In this document: piece after piece, positions 46,901 to 57,030 of the stretch | Layout of the letters: every line of letters starts with the position of its first letter | Position numbering within the stretch: the first letter of the stretch is position 1 | Origin: Closterium sp. NIES-65 | Lineage: Eukaryota; Streptophyta; Zygnematophyceae; Desmidiales; Closteriaceae | Reading direction: 5' to 3' | Length of the DNA stretch: 64,000 nt | NCBI GenBank assembly: GCA_948144175.1 | Contig: CANXME010002486.1 | Coordinates: 2,604,001-2,668,000 of the forward strand | Notes under the pieces: generated by a model | What the model was told of the DNA's origin: nothing | Database searches by the model: none | The model's input: the letters and a program-made list of their open reading frames with translations, nothing else | Made by a program: the position numbers and the translations under genes

Positions 46901-47304
46901 GTGCATGCAACCGTTCATCCATGCGTGCATGCAACCGTTCATCCATGCGTGCATGCAACGTTTATCCATGCGTGCATGCAACCGTTCATCCATGCGTGCA
47001 TGCAACCGTTCATCCATGCGTGCATGCAACGTTCATCCATGCGTGCATGCAACCGTTCATCCATGCGTGCATGCAACCGTCCATCCATGCGTGCATGCAA
47101 CCGTTCATCCATGCGTGCATGCAACCGTTCATCCCATGTGTGCATGCAACCGTTCATCCATGCGTGCATGCAACCGTTCATCCATGCGTGCATGCAACGT
47201 TCATCCATGCGTGCATGCAGGTGACAGCAGTGGTGTTCACGCCGGACGGCCAGCTGTGCTCCGCATCACGTGATGCCACCATCGCTCTCTGCCGTGCTCG
47301 CTGA
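40962..47304 (+). CDS. TAN: TANMEI/DSE1-type WD40 repeat protein (GNB1L/ASA1 family, 467 aa, ten exons)
   Basis: Exons: 40962-41083, 41517-41579, 41865-41951, 43050-43566, 44115-44220, 44809-44875, 45167-45249, 45752-45846, 46368-46547, 47221-47304; all GT-AG with agreeing phases. Signatures in order: LRGHRAEVTALCHH, LLLSGDMEGDVRAWSL, LHGGHAGIIAMD, TQGRDGVVRCWAVES, LATPCDDNCTVALWDLR, LLAGYEDGRMALWDVRRPD, SGGADTDTVFF, ALHPAGGVAATGGWDGSVRLYD, and VVFTPDGQLCSASRDATIAL. These match the Arabidopsis TAN/DSE1 and animal GNB1L family, beta-propeller scaffold proteins linked to PIKK/TTT-ASTRA function and, in plants, embryo development. The terminal Trp of the last repeat is Cys (IALCRAR). Exon 4 has a long low-complexity insert. 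Exon 8 may end at any of four GT sites. Confidence 0.86.
41095..41325 (+). repeat. 11-bp minisatellite in intron 1 (TAN)
   Basis: About twenty copies of CCCCACTCGCC, beginning within about 15 bp of the exon 1 donor. Confidence 0.93.
41987..42050 (+). repeat. 19-bp tandem repeat in intron 3 (TAN)
   Basis: Three to four copies of CATGCACGCCCTGCCTTGC, upstream of the larger array in the same intron. Confidence 0.85.
42096..42895 (+). repeat. 32-bp minisatellite in intron 3 (TAN), about 25 copies
   Basis: Unit contains CCATGTGATGGGTGTGCATG followed by C-rich bases. Copies are near identical, with rare G/A changes. Three minus-strand frames of more than 300 codons arise only because the unit lacks stops. 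Confidence 0.96.
43640..44110 (+). repeat. 18-bp C-rich array and 58-bp duplication in intron 4 (TAN)
   Basis: About 43640-43860 holds units of ACGGCCCCCCCTTCCCCC. About 43970-44110 holds CATGCCCCC-type units, including a near-exact 58-bp tandem pair. The array runs up to the acceptor, which reads CCCCATGCAG. Confidence 0.88.
44238..44348 (+). repeat. 17-bp minisatellite in intron 5 (TAN)
   Basis: Six to seven copies of CATGCTGCATCTCCTCG. Confidence 0.92.
44381..44692 (+). repeat. 18-bp minisatellite in intron 5 (TAN)
   Basis: About seventeen copies of CCCCTCGTGTCGCACTCT, apparently identical. Open in several frames on both strands but intronic. Confidence 0.95.
45361..45737 (+). repeat. 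15-bp minisatellite in intron 7 (TAN), about 25 copies
   Basis: Unit CATGCATGCCACCCC with a few variants (CATGCCTGCC at the end). It ends about 15 bp before the exon 8 acceptor. Confidence 0.95.
45832..45930 (+). repeat. 27-bp repeat spanning the exon 8 donor, each unit GT...AG
   Basis: CTCTCCCTCTCCCAG|GTAACACCCG is repeated so that GT donors occur at 45847, 45874, 45901 and 45928, exactly 27 bp apart and in frame. The intervening units each begin GT and end AG. Use of later donors would add nine residues per unit. Confidence 0.9.
46205..46330 (+). repeat. 21-bp and 16-bp C-rich units in intron 8 (TAN)
   Basis: Irregular array of TGTTGTGTCCCCCTCCCACC-like units with shorter variants lacking TGT. 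Confidence 0.85.
46570..47220 (+). repeat. CATC/ATGC-rich array with 24-bp units filling intron 9 (TAN)
   Basis: The first half (to about 46855) is an irregular mix of CATGCACC and CATCCATG words. The second half has about fifteen copies of AACCGTTCATCCATGCGTGC plus ATGC. The last unit supplies the splice acceptor: GTGCATGCAG before exon 10 versus GTGCATGCAA in the repeats. Confidence 0.92.
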
Positions 47305-47890
47305 CTCCACACACGCCGCAAGGCTGACTGACACCACTTCATGCACTGTACAGCACATCTGTTGGTGGACGCCAGGCTGTGTGAGAAGCTCTAGGCCTTG
47401 GACACATACTGCTGGGGCAGGTTAGTTAAAGCCCGAGTAGTTCAAGTTCAAGATTCTTATCGGGTTGATGAGTAATAGTGATATGGTATCGAATTTTACC
47501 TCAACCTGACGTACATCGGGACGTTTGGGGTCCTGAGTGCGCATTCGTAGAATATCCCTGGTTAAGGTCGAGCACAACTAACGCGCTAACAGAACGAGGC
47601 CAGGGACCACTAGATCCATGCTCTGTTAAGTCACGCTCTGTGCCTATGTAAAAGATGAGCAGGGATGAATATTCGTGTATTCTGATTGAATCAGTGTTTA
47701 CAAATTGATGAATGTGAAAATTCTTCAGGGCCTGATGCCCAATGTAAGGATTTTTTTCCAAATTCTTTATCGGGCTTGTCTACTATGCGTACATCCCCGA
47801 TTTTCGGACTTCGCACTTTCCGCTGACATCCACGATGCCGAGGCTCCTCGCGTCGCCTTCGGTCTCCCGATCGCCAAACCCGCACCCAAC
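47305..47890. other. 3' flank of TAN and intergenic DNA
   Basis: About 590 bp with no recognised gene or repeat array. It contains the 3' untranslated region of the WD40 gene; short frames at 47501-47761 are unsupported. Confidence 0.45.
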
Positions 47891-48021
47891 TGCCAGAATC
47901 CCAGCCACTGATTGCTGGGATAAAAAGGGCTTGATGGTGTAGCGGGTGAGTGCGCCTATAACCCCCCAGGCCGACGTGCCTGTAACCCTTCCCTAATATC
48001 AATCGGGAATCAGGGCTGACG
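47891..48021 (-). mobile_element. Solo LTR of the TRIM family
   Basis: About 131 bp on the minus strand aligning with the 138-bp TRIM LTR at 25912-26049: AGGGAAGGGTTACAGGC, GGCCTGGGGGGTTAT, GGCGCACT and GGGATTCTGGCA at the end. No internal part or second LTR is adjacent. It ends 9 bp before the TIR of the DNA transposon. No clear target duplication remains. Confidence 0.78.
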
Positions 48022-48029
48022 TTTCATTT

Positions 48030-48055
48030 TACCGTATTACCCCGGACATACCACC
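48030..48055 (+). repeat. Left terminal inverted repeat of the pogo-like element
   Basis: Matches the reverse complement of 51497-51522 at all but about two of 26 positions. Confidence 0.88.
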
Positions 48056-48127
48056 CTAGGGTGCTATGATAACTACACAAAAAAAGGGGGGGGGGGGGGG
48101 GGGGGGTTTCTTGTCATCGGAAAAAGC

Positions 48128-48652
48128 TACCGTATGGCCCCGGATATAAGCGCAGGCTTATTATAAGCGCATGCGATTGTATCTGGAGCAATGTGCTTAT
48201 GGCCAATCCTCATTTATAAGCGCACCCCTTGTAAAACCTTGATTTATTATAAGCGCACGTATAATTCTAAATTTTAAACCAGATCAAAACGGTAGCGATT
48301 TCAAATTTTGCAGTGAGGATACAACTATTTTCGCTTCGATTGACTTTCGAGGACCTCACATACTGCGCGTCCAGTCAGTATGAGCTGGCATTTCTGATAG
48401 TGACGTGTACATTTTCCCCTGTGAGCCGGCAGAAAATCGCTCACGCGCGAATCTGAATTGTGACTCGCTACCACTTCGACTCGATTGAAATCACAAGGAG
48501 ATGTACAGTTTGGTGCCAATGAGTTATAAATTTGCATTTGTTATTATATAAGCGCATGCGCTTATAAATCTGACTCAATTATAAGCGCACCCACCCAAAA
48601 AACACTGTTTTATTATAAGCGCAGGTGCGCTTATATCCGGGGTATTACGGTA
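48128..48652. mobile_element. 525-bp MITE with related inverted repeats
   Basis: Ends read TACCGTATGGCCCCGGATAT (48128) and, in reverse from 48652, TACCGTAATACCCCGGATAT, both continuing AAGCGCA. No coding capacity. The interior holds several more TTATAAGCGCA words in both orientations. TIRs share TACCGTA..CCCCGGA.ATA with the host transposon, so the same transposase type could have moved it (inference). Confidence 0.87.
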
Positions 48653-49107
48653 CATTGCACCCGGGTCGTTACATAATGTATATTGTTTTTAGAGCACAAA
48701 AGGTTGAGAACAAAATGTACATGTTTGACGCGGTGGTAGATTGTTGGTTGGGTGCGCAAAACCGAAGACTGGGCGATAACGTTAGTCTCGTGGGTTAGCT
48801 GCCACATTGCAAGCTCCAACAAGGCCCACATTCAGGCCCTGATTGGACAGAAAACACACCCCCTCGTCGCTCGACGAGGATTCATGAAGTCTCAGCTGAG
48901 CACCAGCAACAGCCTCAGCTGCCTCGCTGAGGCGGTCACGTCCTTGTACTGAGAAGGAGTTCATCCTTCTTTCTGTGCAGTGGCTCCATTCCACGAACTC
49001 GAGCAATGCTCGGCAGAGTGTGCTAACACCAACTGCCTCCTCGAACCCTTTCCTAGCATAAATTCAGGGATTCCATGGTCTGCGACACCAACGTTCACTA
49101 GGCTTAG

Positions 49108-51175
49108 ATGGCTACCTCTCCAGACTCCAGAAGCACAGTGGTTAGGCGGCAGCGGCCTTCCGTCACCCAGTCACCCGCTGCTGCGGGCACACGGCGTTCG
49201 CCTCGGCCCGTCCTGCTGCAGCCGTCACCCCCCGTGAGTCGCGCCACCAACGATGAACCGAGCAGCAGCGCGACCCCTCCTATGCCGGCGCTGCCGAAGG
49301 TGAAGATTCCTTCCTTCCCGGAACAAACACGCCCCCAGGAACCTCCGAAGCGCAACGCGGATGCCGGCGCTCCTTCCCCACGTCATCGCATGACGAAACG
49401 TGCTCGTCATGCGTACACCGCCAAGGAGAAGCTCCACTGGCTGAAACTGCAGGAATCGCAGCCGGACCTGTCAAATCGAGCTTTGGTCAAGCTGGCGAAG
49501 GTGCAGCCCTGCCAGATCCGCGAATGGAAGCGGATGAAGGGGCATCTGGAGGTCGCCTCTGGATGCCGCCGTCGCCTCATGGCAGCTGGGCGCCGCGCGA
49601 AGTACCCGTTCATGGAACGAGCCGTGTATCGGCTGTTTCTTAAGCACCGCGCCAAGGGACTCGCCGTATCGGTCAGCATGCTGCAGCAGTGGAGCGCCAA
49701 GTTCATGAAGCATCGGATGCCTGGCGTGATTTGGCGCGCTTCACAGCGCTGGACTAATCGTTTCCGCGCTCGATGGCACCTGGCTCGACGGGTGAAAACG
49801 AAGATGGGCCAGAAGTTAGCTGCGGGTAAGTTTTCCTTGAATGGATGCATCTCTATCTGAGCTTTGCTAGCTCTTAATGTTTTCTCTTTGTTTTGTTGTG
49901 CGTGCAGATTGCAAGGCTAAGGTTGAATCCTTGTGGGAGTTCCTGATGCGGATGCGCACCCTCCACGACTACCCGCTCGACCTGATCTTGAACGCGGATC
50001 AGACTCCTCTGTTTTTGGAGATGCCGGCGGAGCGTACAATCGAAACAAAGGGAGCGCGGACGGTCCACGTGCGCACTGCCGGCTACGAGAAGGAACGCGT
50101 CACTGTCATGTTGGCAATGATGGCGGGAGGGCTGAAGCTTCCTCCATATGTCATTTTCAAACGCAAAACCATCCCCAAAGTGCCCATCCCAACTGGTAAG
50201 TATCCAGCTATTTCAATGTTCACTCTAGTTGTTGTATCCATTACTCCCTCTAACCACTCGCTCTCGTTGCGTTGTGAACGGCAGGTGTGGTTGTCCGTGC
50301 ACAAGAGAAGGGGTGGATGGACGAAGGCCTTGTGCAGGACTGGATAACCCAGGTACTTGTGCCGTTTCTGAAGCCCATCCGCGAAAGAGACGGACGCCGC
50401 AGGGAGGCGTTGGTCGTCCTGGACTCCTACCGCGGCCATTTGACCGAAGCCATCGGTCAAACCATGTGAATGTTCCGTCTGACGCGGGCGGTCATCCCGG
50501 AGGGGTGCACCCCGCTTCTGCAGCCGCTAGACGTGTCCATGAATCGCGCGTTCAAGGCCGGTACGCGTCACCGCTATGGCACTTGGTTTGAAGACATCGG
50601 GATCAACACGAGGACGCGTGCAGGTGAGATGGTCCCTTGCTTTCCGATCGTGTTGTTGTGCATGCGTGCCTGTGTATTTCGTCAAACAACTCGGTGCGTG
50701 CCTTGCCCATCCCTCAGGCAATCTGCAAAAGCCTCCCGCGGAGACGGTTATGAAGTGGATCGACGAGTCCTGGCAGGAGGTCCCAGAGGAGCTGATCAGG
50801 AAGTCCTTTGTCACCTGCGGGATTTCCACCAAGCCCGACGGCAGCGAAGACCACCTCGTCCTCGCACACCTGCGGGACAAGGGTGAGGTGGAAGTGCTGG
50901 AGGATGTGAACGAGATGGTTGAAGACGAGGTCATCCCCAACCCCTACTTCGAGGAGGCCCGCGTGCCGGAGGAGGTGCTGCAGGCAGACGACGACGCCAT
51001 GCATGTGGAGCAGGACGAAGAGGATGCGGATGCGGAAGACGGAGATGGGGAAGGGTACGGGGCCGGAGAAGATGGGGATGCAGATGAGTGGAGCGAGGCC
51101 GGCTCTGACTGGTGGCTCCCCGACCGCTTTGACAAAGAGGAGGTTGAGGAATGGAATGCTGGGGACGAGGAGTAG
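49108..51175 (+). pseudogene. Pogo-like transposase with one in-frame stop
   Basis: Four exons by my reading: 49108-49825, 49908-50195, 50285-50623, 50718-51175, with GT-AG introns and agreeing phases. Exon 1 carries helix-turn-helix DNA-binding segments (RHAYTAKEKLHWLKLQES; MERAVYRLFLKHRAKGLAVS). The DDE/D domain follows: NADQTPLF (D at 49997), VVLDSYRGH (D at 50422), LQPLDVSMNRAFK (D at 50530), then KSFVTCGIS and an acidic tail. A TGA at 50467-50469 lies between the second and third Asp. Apart from that the frame is clean, so inactivation looks recent or could be read through. An extra upstream exon is possible. Confidence 0.87.
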
Positions 51176-51496
51176 GAGGAAGGGCTTCTTCTGTATAGGT
51201 AGATAGCATTCTGTCTGGATGGTAGTAGGCCCCATCTGAATGAAGGAAAGATTGTGTGATGGGAGTGATATCGCTGTATAGCGTCAAACGTAGCTTGTTT
51301 GTGATGATGTTAACATGTAGATGGTTAATCATTGGAAACCCAGTGCTATTTGGGCAAAAACTGCAATATTACCCGTACATAACACCCCCCCGCGGGTGCT
51401 ATATCGGATCGCCCCAAAAGGGGGGTATAGTAGAAATGAGGCCCGCTATAGCACCCCCCCCCGCACAAGCCACCCGGGGGGTGCTCTATTTCGGCG

Positions 51497-51522
51497 GGTG
51501 ATATGTCCGGGGAAATACGGTA
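51497..51522 (-). repeat. Right terminal inverted repeat of the pogo-like element
   Basis: Partner of 48030-48055. Confidence 0.88.
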
Positions 51523-52410
51523 GGCCTCCCTGATTCCGGGAAAAAATTTCCCCCTCTATTATGGGTGCACATTTTCCAGAAAAGCAGTACCCTGATTGCT
51601 CAGGGTTGTAAAGTAGCTAACTCTGATTGTTCAGGGTCGAGAACTGAACATCAGAGTAGTAACGCGCGCTTTGTTACCGGGGAAAAGATCCCCACTCTCC
51701 ATAAAATCTGCGCGCTGTGTTTCCCCCTGGCTGTACACTCGACTGATTTGTGCAGGGCGGGTGTGATTGACCTATCTGGTGTGTGAGTGTAACGTTTCCC
51801 TGTCTTATTACCATGCCCAATCGGATCTCTTCATCTGGCATGTAGTGCTTGAATGCTGAACATTCCAGACGACACGCATCAGACACGACTGTAGTTAGTC
51901 ACCCTCAAAGGCGTGCTCCTGGAGCGAGTGTACCGACCGAACGGGCGAGTCACACCTGTTCGAGCCAAAGACTTCCGCTATCAGAGCCTATTTCGACCAA
52001 TCCCATCCCATGAAAGTATATTTGACATTGCAGATTCGCGCGATCTCGATGGTAGGTGTATCAGGACGATGTTTCGAAGAAACTTCGTCTCGATAAAGCG
52101 GAAGGGGGGGGGGGGGGGATTACGCACATGTTGGGGATCACTGCGATCAATCCAAGGCGGGGTCATCGGAAGAAACCTTCCGAGAAACTTCCTCTCCATA
52201 AGTTAGGGTCGACAGAGTCGATACTCTGTTAGCTCAGGGTCCACTAACAGCCTAGTCTGTTACACTGTACTCAAAATCAGGGATAGCTAAACTATTACTC
52301 TGATTGGATCAGGGCTGAAAATTCAATAACTCTGAAATTTCAGTCTCCACGAAGTGGAAAGCCTGAAATCACCCTGAAATCAGGGTAATTACCCTGATAA
52401 AATCAGCCAT
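51523..52410. other. Intergenic DNA with CAGGG/CCCTG-rich repeats
   Basis: No gene recognised. Repeated words TCAGGG, CTCTGAT and ACCCTGA in both orientations at 51580-51660 and 52200-52410 resemble those at 20870-21660. A run of about 12 G is at 52107. Confidence 0.45.
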
Positions 52411-52575
52411 ATCGGGAATCTTCAGTGGTCCTCTGACACCCCTCCGCACTGGGATGCCCGAGGTGCACACACCGGGATTCGAACCCAAGAATTCCGCTTT
52501 GATGCCATGTCAGAATCCCAGCCACTGACCGTGTAACCCTTCCCTATGATCAATCGGGGATCTCCAGTGGACCTA
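52411..52575 (-). mobile_element. TRIM relic with internal region
   Basis: On the minus strand: LTR 1 (52575-52508, lacking about 65 central bases) ending GGGATTCTGACA, primer site TGGCATCAAAGC, a 69-bp internal part with GGGTTCGAATCCCGG and GTGCGGAGGGG, then the first 28 bp of LTR 2 (TGTCAGAGGACCACTG). Same layout as 25912-26256, but older. Confidence 0.85.
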
Positions 52576-52717
52576 TACCAACCGCATCTCCGAGGTTCCC
52601 TCATAGCTAGGAAAGTCAGTATAATAGCACGTGCCTTCATTGTATTGCCAGTGCATTGAGTCACAACCTCGTTATTCATTATTCTGCGCACTCCCCATTA
52701 CAACTCACAACACCTGA

Positions 52718-53049
52718 TGTGAGGATCTAGGATCGAGCTCAAGAAAGAGAGTTTGAATTGAATGAATCACCTGGGTACAACACGAGGTAACCAGGTGTTA
52801 CGCGGAGGTTCTGAGGGTCGCAAAGCGTCCCGAACAGATTATTTCCGATTTCGGTAGAAGACAATTCGCTGGCAACCGAAAAGCCCAGAATGCGGTGCAT
52901 GCAACCCTATAACTATAATAAAATATAGAAGAGCACCTAACATAGGAAATCAAGCATTTCATGCATGCATAAAATAATCCTATGCTAGAAATAACATAAT
53001 ATAGTAAAGGCAAAAAAACATAGCTGGCATAAGCCGTCGTACTCTCACA
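52718..53049 (-). repeat. Probable 3' LTR of the Ty3/gypsy element
   Basis: On the minus strand it begins TGTGAGAGTACG at 53049, directly after a polypurine tract (GAGGGGGGGACG) that overlaps the end of the pol frame. It ends near 52718 in ...CTCACA. The second LTR is not in the window, so the far boundary is approximate. Confidence 0.65.
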
Positions 53050-53056
53050 CGTCCCC

Positions 53057-56000
53057 CCCTCAAAGCTGGGTGGCGTGAGATACACCCTGCTTGACAAGAT
53101 AGTCCTTCAGAGCACGGCGTGCGTTGCCCATATCAGCTTCTGCCACCCAACTATCTTTCAGTGGGGTCGTGTCCCTTCCAGCGTATTAGGAACTTGAGGG
53201 TCTTGCCGCCGCGTCGCAGATGAGCGAGAACGTGCTCCACTTTGTACTCGGGTTCATCCTGGATGAGAACAGGTGGTGGTGGCAGTAGCTGCCGTCCCTG
53301 GAACTGCTGGTTGGGGTCCTTGTAGGGTTTCAGTAGCTGAACATGGAAAGCATTGTGAAGCTTCCACGTATCTGGAAAGCACAAGCGGAATGTAAGTGGT
53401 GTCACCTGTGCCTCAACAAGAAAAGGACCACAGAAGCAAGGCCGGAGTTTGAATGGGAGGTGAGACAGGTTCAAGTTGCGTGTGTCAAGAAGCACCTGTC
53501 TCCGACTGCTACTGAGTGATCTCGTCGCTGGCAATCGGAATACTGCTTCTGGGAGGTCTGCATTGTGGTGAGTCGTCGCTGAGTCTTCTCCCATAGTTGG
53601 TGCATGGTGGTGAAAAAGTCGTGGGCGGCTTGGACGTGTGCCGGTGTGGTTGGTTGCTGTGGTGTAAGTGGTTCCGTCTGTAACACAAGAAGAAAAGAGT
53701 TTTCCCTGTGGCCGCATGTGACGCGTTGTTGTAAGCGAACTCTAGGGTCGGTAACTGTGTGTCCCAGTGGCTGATGTCGTCTTTGCAAGCCGTGCGCTGT
53801 AACTGTTCAACAAGTCGATTGAGTCGCTCTGTCTGTCCGTCAGTCTGGGGGTGGTATGCTGAGGACATCGCAAGCTTAGTCCCCAATAATCCCATAAGCT
53901 CCTTCCAAAACTTACTCGTGAACTTGGGGTCTCTGTCTCAGATAAGTGTAGTGGGGATGCCATGGATGGTGATGATGCGGTCGAAGAAGAGGCAAGCAGT
54001 TGCTTCAGCTGTAGCTATGGCGTTGGTCGGTATGAAGTGACCCATTTTGGAGAACTTATCGATCACTACGAGGATAGAATCATGTCCCCGTGAGGTCAAA
54101 GGAATTCCTGTGATGAAGTCGAGGCTAACGACCTGCCATAGTTGCTCCGGTACGGGTAGAGGCTGAAGTAACCCCGCTTTTTTCTACTTGCTACTCTTCA
54201 TCCGCTGGCACATGTCGCAAGAGGTGACGAACTGCTGCACGCCTGGTGCCATCCCGGGCTAATAGTAATACTTCGCTATTCCCCCTAACGTCTTGTTGCT
54301 CTCGAAGTGTCCCGCGTATGGTACGTCATGAAACTCCTCCAAAAGAATCTGCCATAGCGGGGCGTAATTCGGTACCAAAAACTTCCGTGAACCCTTCCTT
54401 ACCGCGAAGTCTTTCTCCCACTGTAACGGCTTCTTATTTTGTGCTGTAGTGGTCTCTGCGTCCACGGAGTACCCATGTTCAAATAGACCCTTGAGCAGAG
54501 GGTTCATCCCGTCAAGCTGGATGCCTGCTACATGTCCGGGGCGACTCAACGCATATACCTTGTTGTGTAGCCCGGGCTTTTAGACGATGTCGTAGTGGAA
54601 CTGAGTTTCCAGGAAGTCCACCCACCGCACCTGTCGTCGTGAAAGTGTCGGCTATGACTTCACGTATTTGAGGCTGCAGTGGTCAGTATAAAATGTGGTC
54701 TTGGCTCCCTCTAGGTAACACCTCCACGCCTTGAAGGCTATGACTATGGCTAAGGTTTCCTTGTCGTATATGGGCTAGTTCACTTCTGCTCCGTGTAGTT
54801 TTTTACAGAGGCAGGCGATAGGCTGTAAGCCGTTCCCATGATCCTGCATCAGTACTGCTCCGACTGCCTGGTCACTATCGTCTGCTTCTACTACGTAGTC
54901 CTTATCTGGATCTGGTAGGATGAGAACTGGCGCTGTGGTCAATGGTGTCTGTAGCTATTCCATGGCTTGCTGATGAGGAGTATCCCATTTGAAGGGCGTA
55001 TCATTTTTCAGTAGGTCTGTCAGTGGCGCTGCTATCTTAGCGTATTGTGGCAAGAACCTATTGTAGTACTTGGGAAGCCTATGAACTGTTGCAACTCCTT
55101 CACGTTCTCCGGTACCTTCCATTTTTTTACGGCTTCGATCTTCTGCGGGTCCACGAGTACGCCCTCGGCACTCACCATGTGCCCGAGAAACTGCACCTTC
55201 TTCAGGGCGAAGTCGCTCTTCGACAGCTTCTCGTAGAATTTGTTCTTCGGCAGGATCTCGAACACCTTCAGTAGATGCTCCACATGCTCCTTCATGTTCT
55301 TGGAGTAGATGAGAATGTCGTCCAGGTATACCACCACGCACTCTTCCAGTAAGGGTCAAAGGATATGATTCATCTCCGCCTGAAACGTTGCTGGTGCGTT
55401 GTAGAGTCCGAACGGCGTCACCAAGTATTTGTAGGAGCCGTATGTGGTACGGAACGCCGTCTTGTGGATCGAGTTGTCCGCCATCTTGATCTGCCAGTAA
55501 CCCGACCATAGGTCCAGATTGGAAAAGACTGTTGCACCACGTAGTTGGTCGGTTGTCTGTCGAGACGACGACCACGGCACGACACGCCCCGACGCGACGA
55601 ATGCGGCTAGGACTCAGCCTCAAGTCACGATTTCAGTGCCGGCCGGCGGATCAACTCTTCCGTCGCCGATGCCGCTAAAGCTGCAGCGTCCGCCATGCTT
55701 TGACCCAATTCAGCGGGGTGGTCCTACCGTTCAGGCGTGGCTCTTCACATTGAACGTTTTCTTCGACGCGAACTACGTCTCGGAGGATACAGCGAAGATT
55801 CGTTACGCCGTGTCATTGCTGCGAGGACCCGCCGTGTCGTACTCTATCTGTTTCTTCATGTCTGTCAATTCTGTCGGACTCAGTCGGTATGGTGCTCGTG
55901 AGACGGGTTTTGCACCTGATTCCTCCACAATCTCGTGCTCGTGGGTGCATGTTGGAGGTACACCTGCAAGTAGGTCGTCGGGCATTATATCATTGTACTA

Positions 56001-56798
56001 CTCCAAGACCTCCTTCACTGCTGCAGGTAGCGCTGTTTTCAGCTTCTCCTCTTCTTCTGCTGCCATAACCAGTGCTAAGTAACCCGGTTACTCTCGTTCA
56101 CCGTCTGTTCGAATCGTGCTAGTGTTGTTTTAGGAACACTCCCTGTATCTGTCCAGCTTTGCACTTCCACTATTGTAGATGCATGCCTTCCTGTTGACCC
56201 AGTCGATCTCGGGGTTGAACTGCTTCAGGGAATCTCGCCCCAAGATGAAATCCATACCTTTGATATTCGTGATCGGCAACGTCGGCTTCCACCTCAGCGC
56301 CCCTGTGTGCAGCCGCAGTCATGCTTCGCCGTGGATGGGAAGTTTCGTACCGTCCACCATCGTTGCTGCGAACTTGGTCTTCTCGGAAGGTTCCCCGATT
56401 TTCTCCAACGTCTCGCGGTCACATACTGAGTGAGATGCACCGCTGTCCACCAGAGCCTGGAGGCGTCACCCTTTGCATAACACCTCGAGGAGTAGTGGTT
56501 CCTGCTGTGTTGAGTAGCCAGTGAGGGTCTCATGAATAGGATCATAGGGTACATCAAGGATATTACCAACCCTATTTCCTATACCTGACTCAGCACTTTC
56601 CAACTTCACCTGGGGGGTAGGAGGATTTTTCCGAGTCTTGTCCAACTTCTCATGAGCCTGGAATTTTCCTCTAAGCCTTTGGAGCTGTGTAGACTTCACC
56701 TGTGGGCAACGGGGAGCCTTAACACTGGGCTGCGGGGAGAGAATATTAACTCTACAGAACGCACGACCCTTTTCTACGCTCCGTAGTACTTTGCCCAA
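53057..56798 (-). pseudogene. Ty3/gypsy pol: protease, RT, RNase H, integrase, chromodomain
   Basis: Protease motif LVDSGASHSVCDRETL with a stop where GEA is followed by TGA. RT: APYRLSPTELTDMKKQ, then after the reversed insert [18 protein letters not shown] and VVYLDDILIYSK. Integrase: LLEEFHDVPYAGHFESNKT and SAYHPQTDGQTERLNR. Chromodomain: EYKVEHVLAHL...LKFLIRWKGHDPTE, whose last part (SWVAEADMGNARRAL) is in another frame and stops at the polypurine tract. Chromodomains direct integration of such elements to heterochromatin in known cases. Not functional. Confidence 0.83.
55555..55838 (+). pseudogene. Reversed Ty3/gypsy gag fragment inside RT
   Basis: Plus-strand gag core (PMPLKLQRPPCFDPIQRGG, VFFDANYV, VSLLRGPAV) lies between two minus-strand RT pieces of the surrounding element. 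It replaces about 80 RT residues. It is homologous to the gag at 4674-5105. Confidence 0.75.
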
Positions 56799-57030
56799 CT
56801 TCTCAGGTACCTCAATAATCTATAAAGGCTTTTTCTTGGCCTCTAAATCTCCCCTGATTTTTCAAAGGCTTGAAAACCTTGAGAAGCAATATTTTTAGTT
56901 AGAGTATCTTTGTAGGATACTTTTAACGAATTCTTACCTTTGTGGGTGTTTGACTGGAGTTTCCCCTTTAGTGCAAAGTTTTTTTTTTTTTGTTTTTTGT
57001 TTTTTTTTTTTTTTCGCGGAGCCTCCATTC

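Larger units (their letters stand above)
48030..51522 (+). mobile_element. Pogo/Tc1-mariner-like DNA transposon, 3.5 kb
   Basis: Inverted repeats at both ends read TACCGTATTACCCCGGACAT (48030 onward) and, in reverse from 51522, TACCGTATTTCCCCGGACAT; similarity continues about 10 bp further. TA at both ends fits the TA duplication of Tc1/mariner elements. The element carries a spliced DDD transposase gene on the plus strand. A smaller TIR element lies inside the left end. Subterminal DNA on the right (51366-51490) has several CACCCCCC/GGGTGCT repeats. Confidence 0.88.
52718..57030 (-). mobile_element. Ty3/gypsy (chromovirus-type) element, decayed
   Basis: Minus-strand order: Lys-rich and gag-like segments (57028-56466), aspartic protease (about 56470-56150), RT start (55985), a reversed foreign gag piece (55838-55555), RT (55580-54955), RNase H region, integrase zinc segment (54549-54259), integrase (53963-53460), chromodomain (to about 53057), polypurine tract and LTR. 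Many stops and frameshifts. The 5' LTR was not found. Confidence 0.8.

Noticed and set aside
55045..55274. Plus-strand frames over the gypsy RT
   Set aside because: Shadows of the minus-strand YLDDILIYSK reverse transcriptase.
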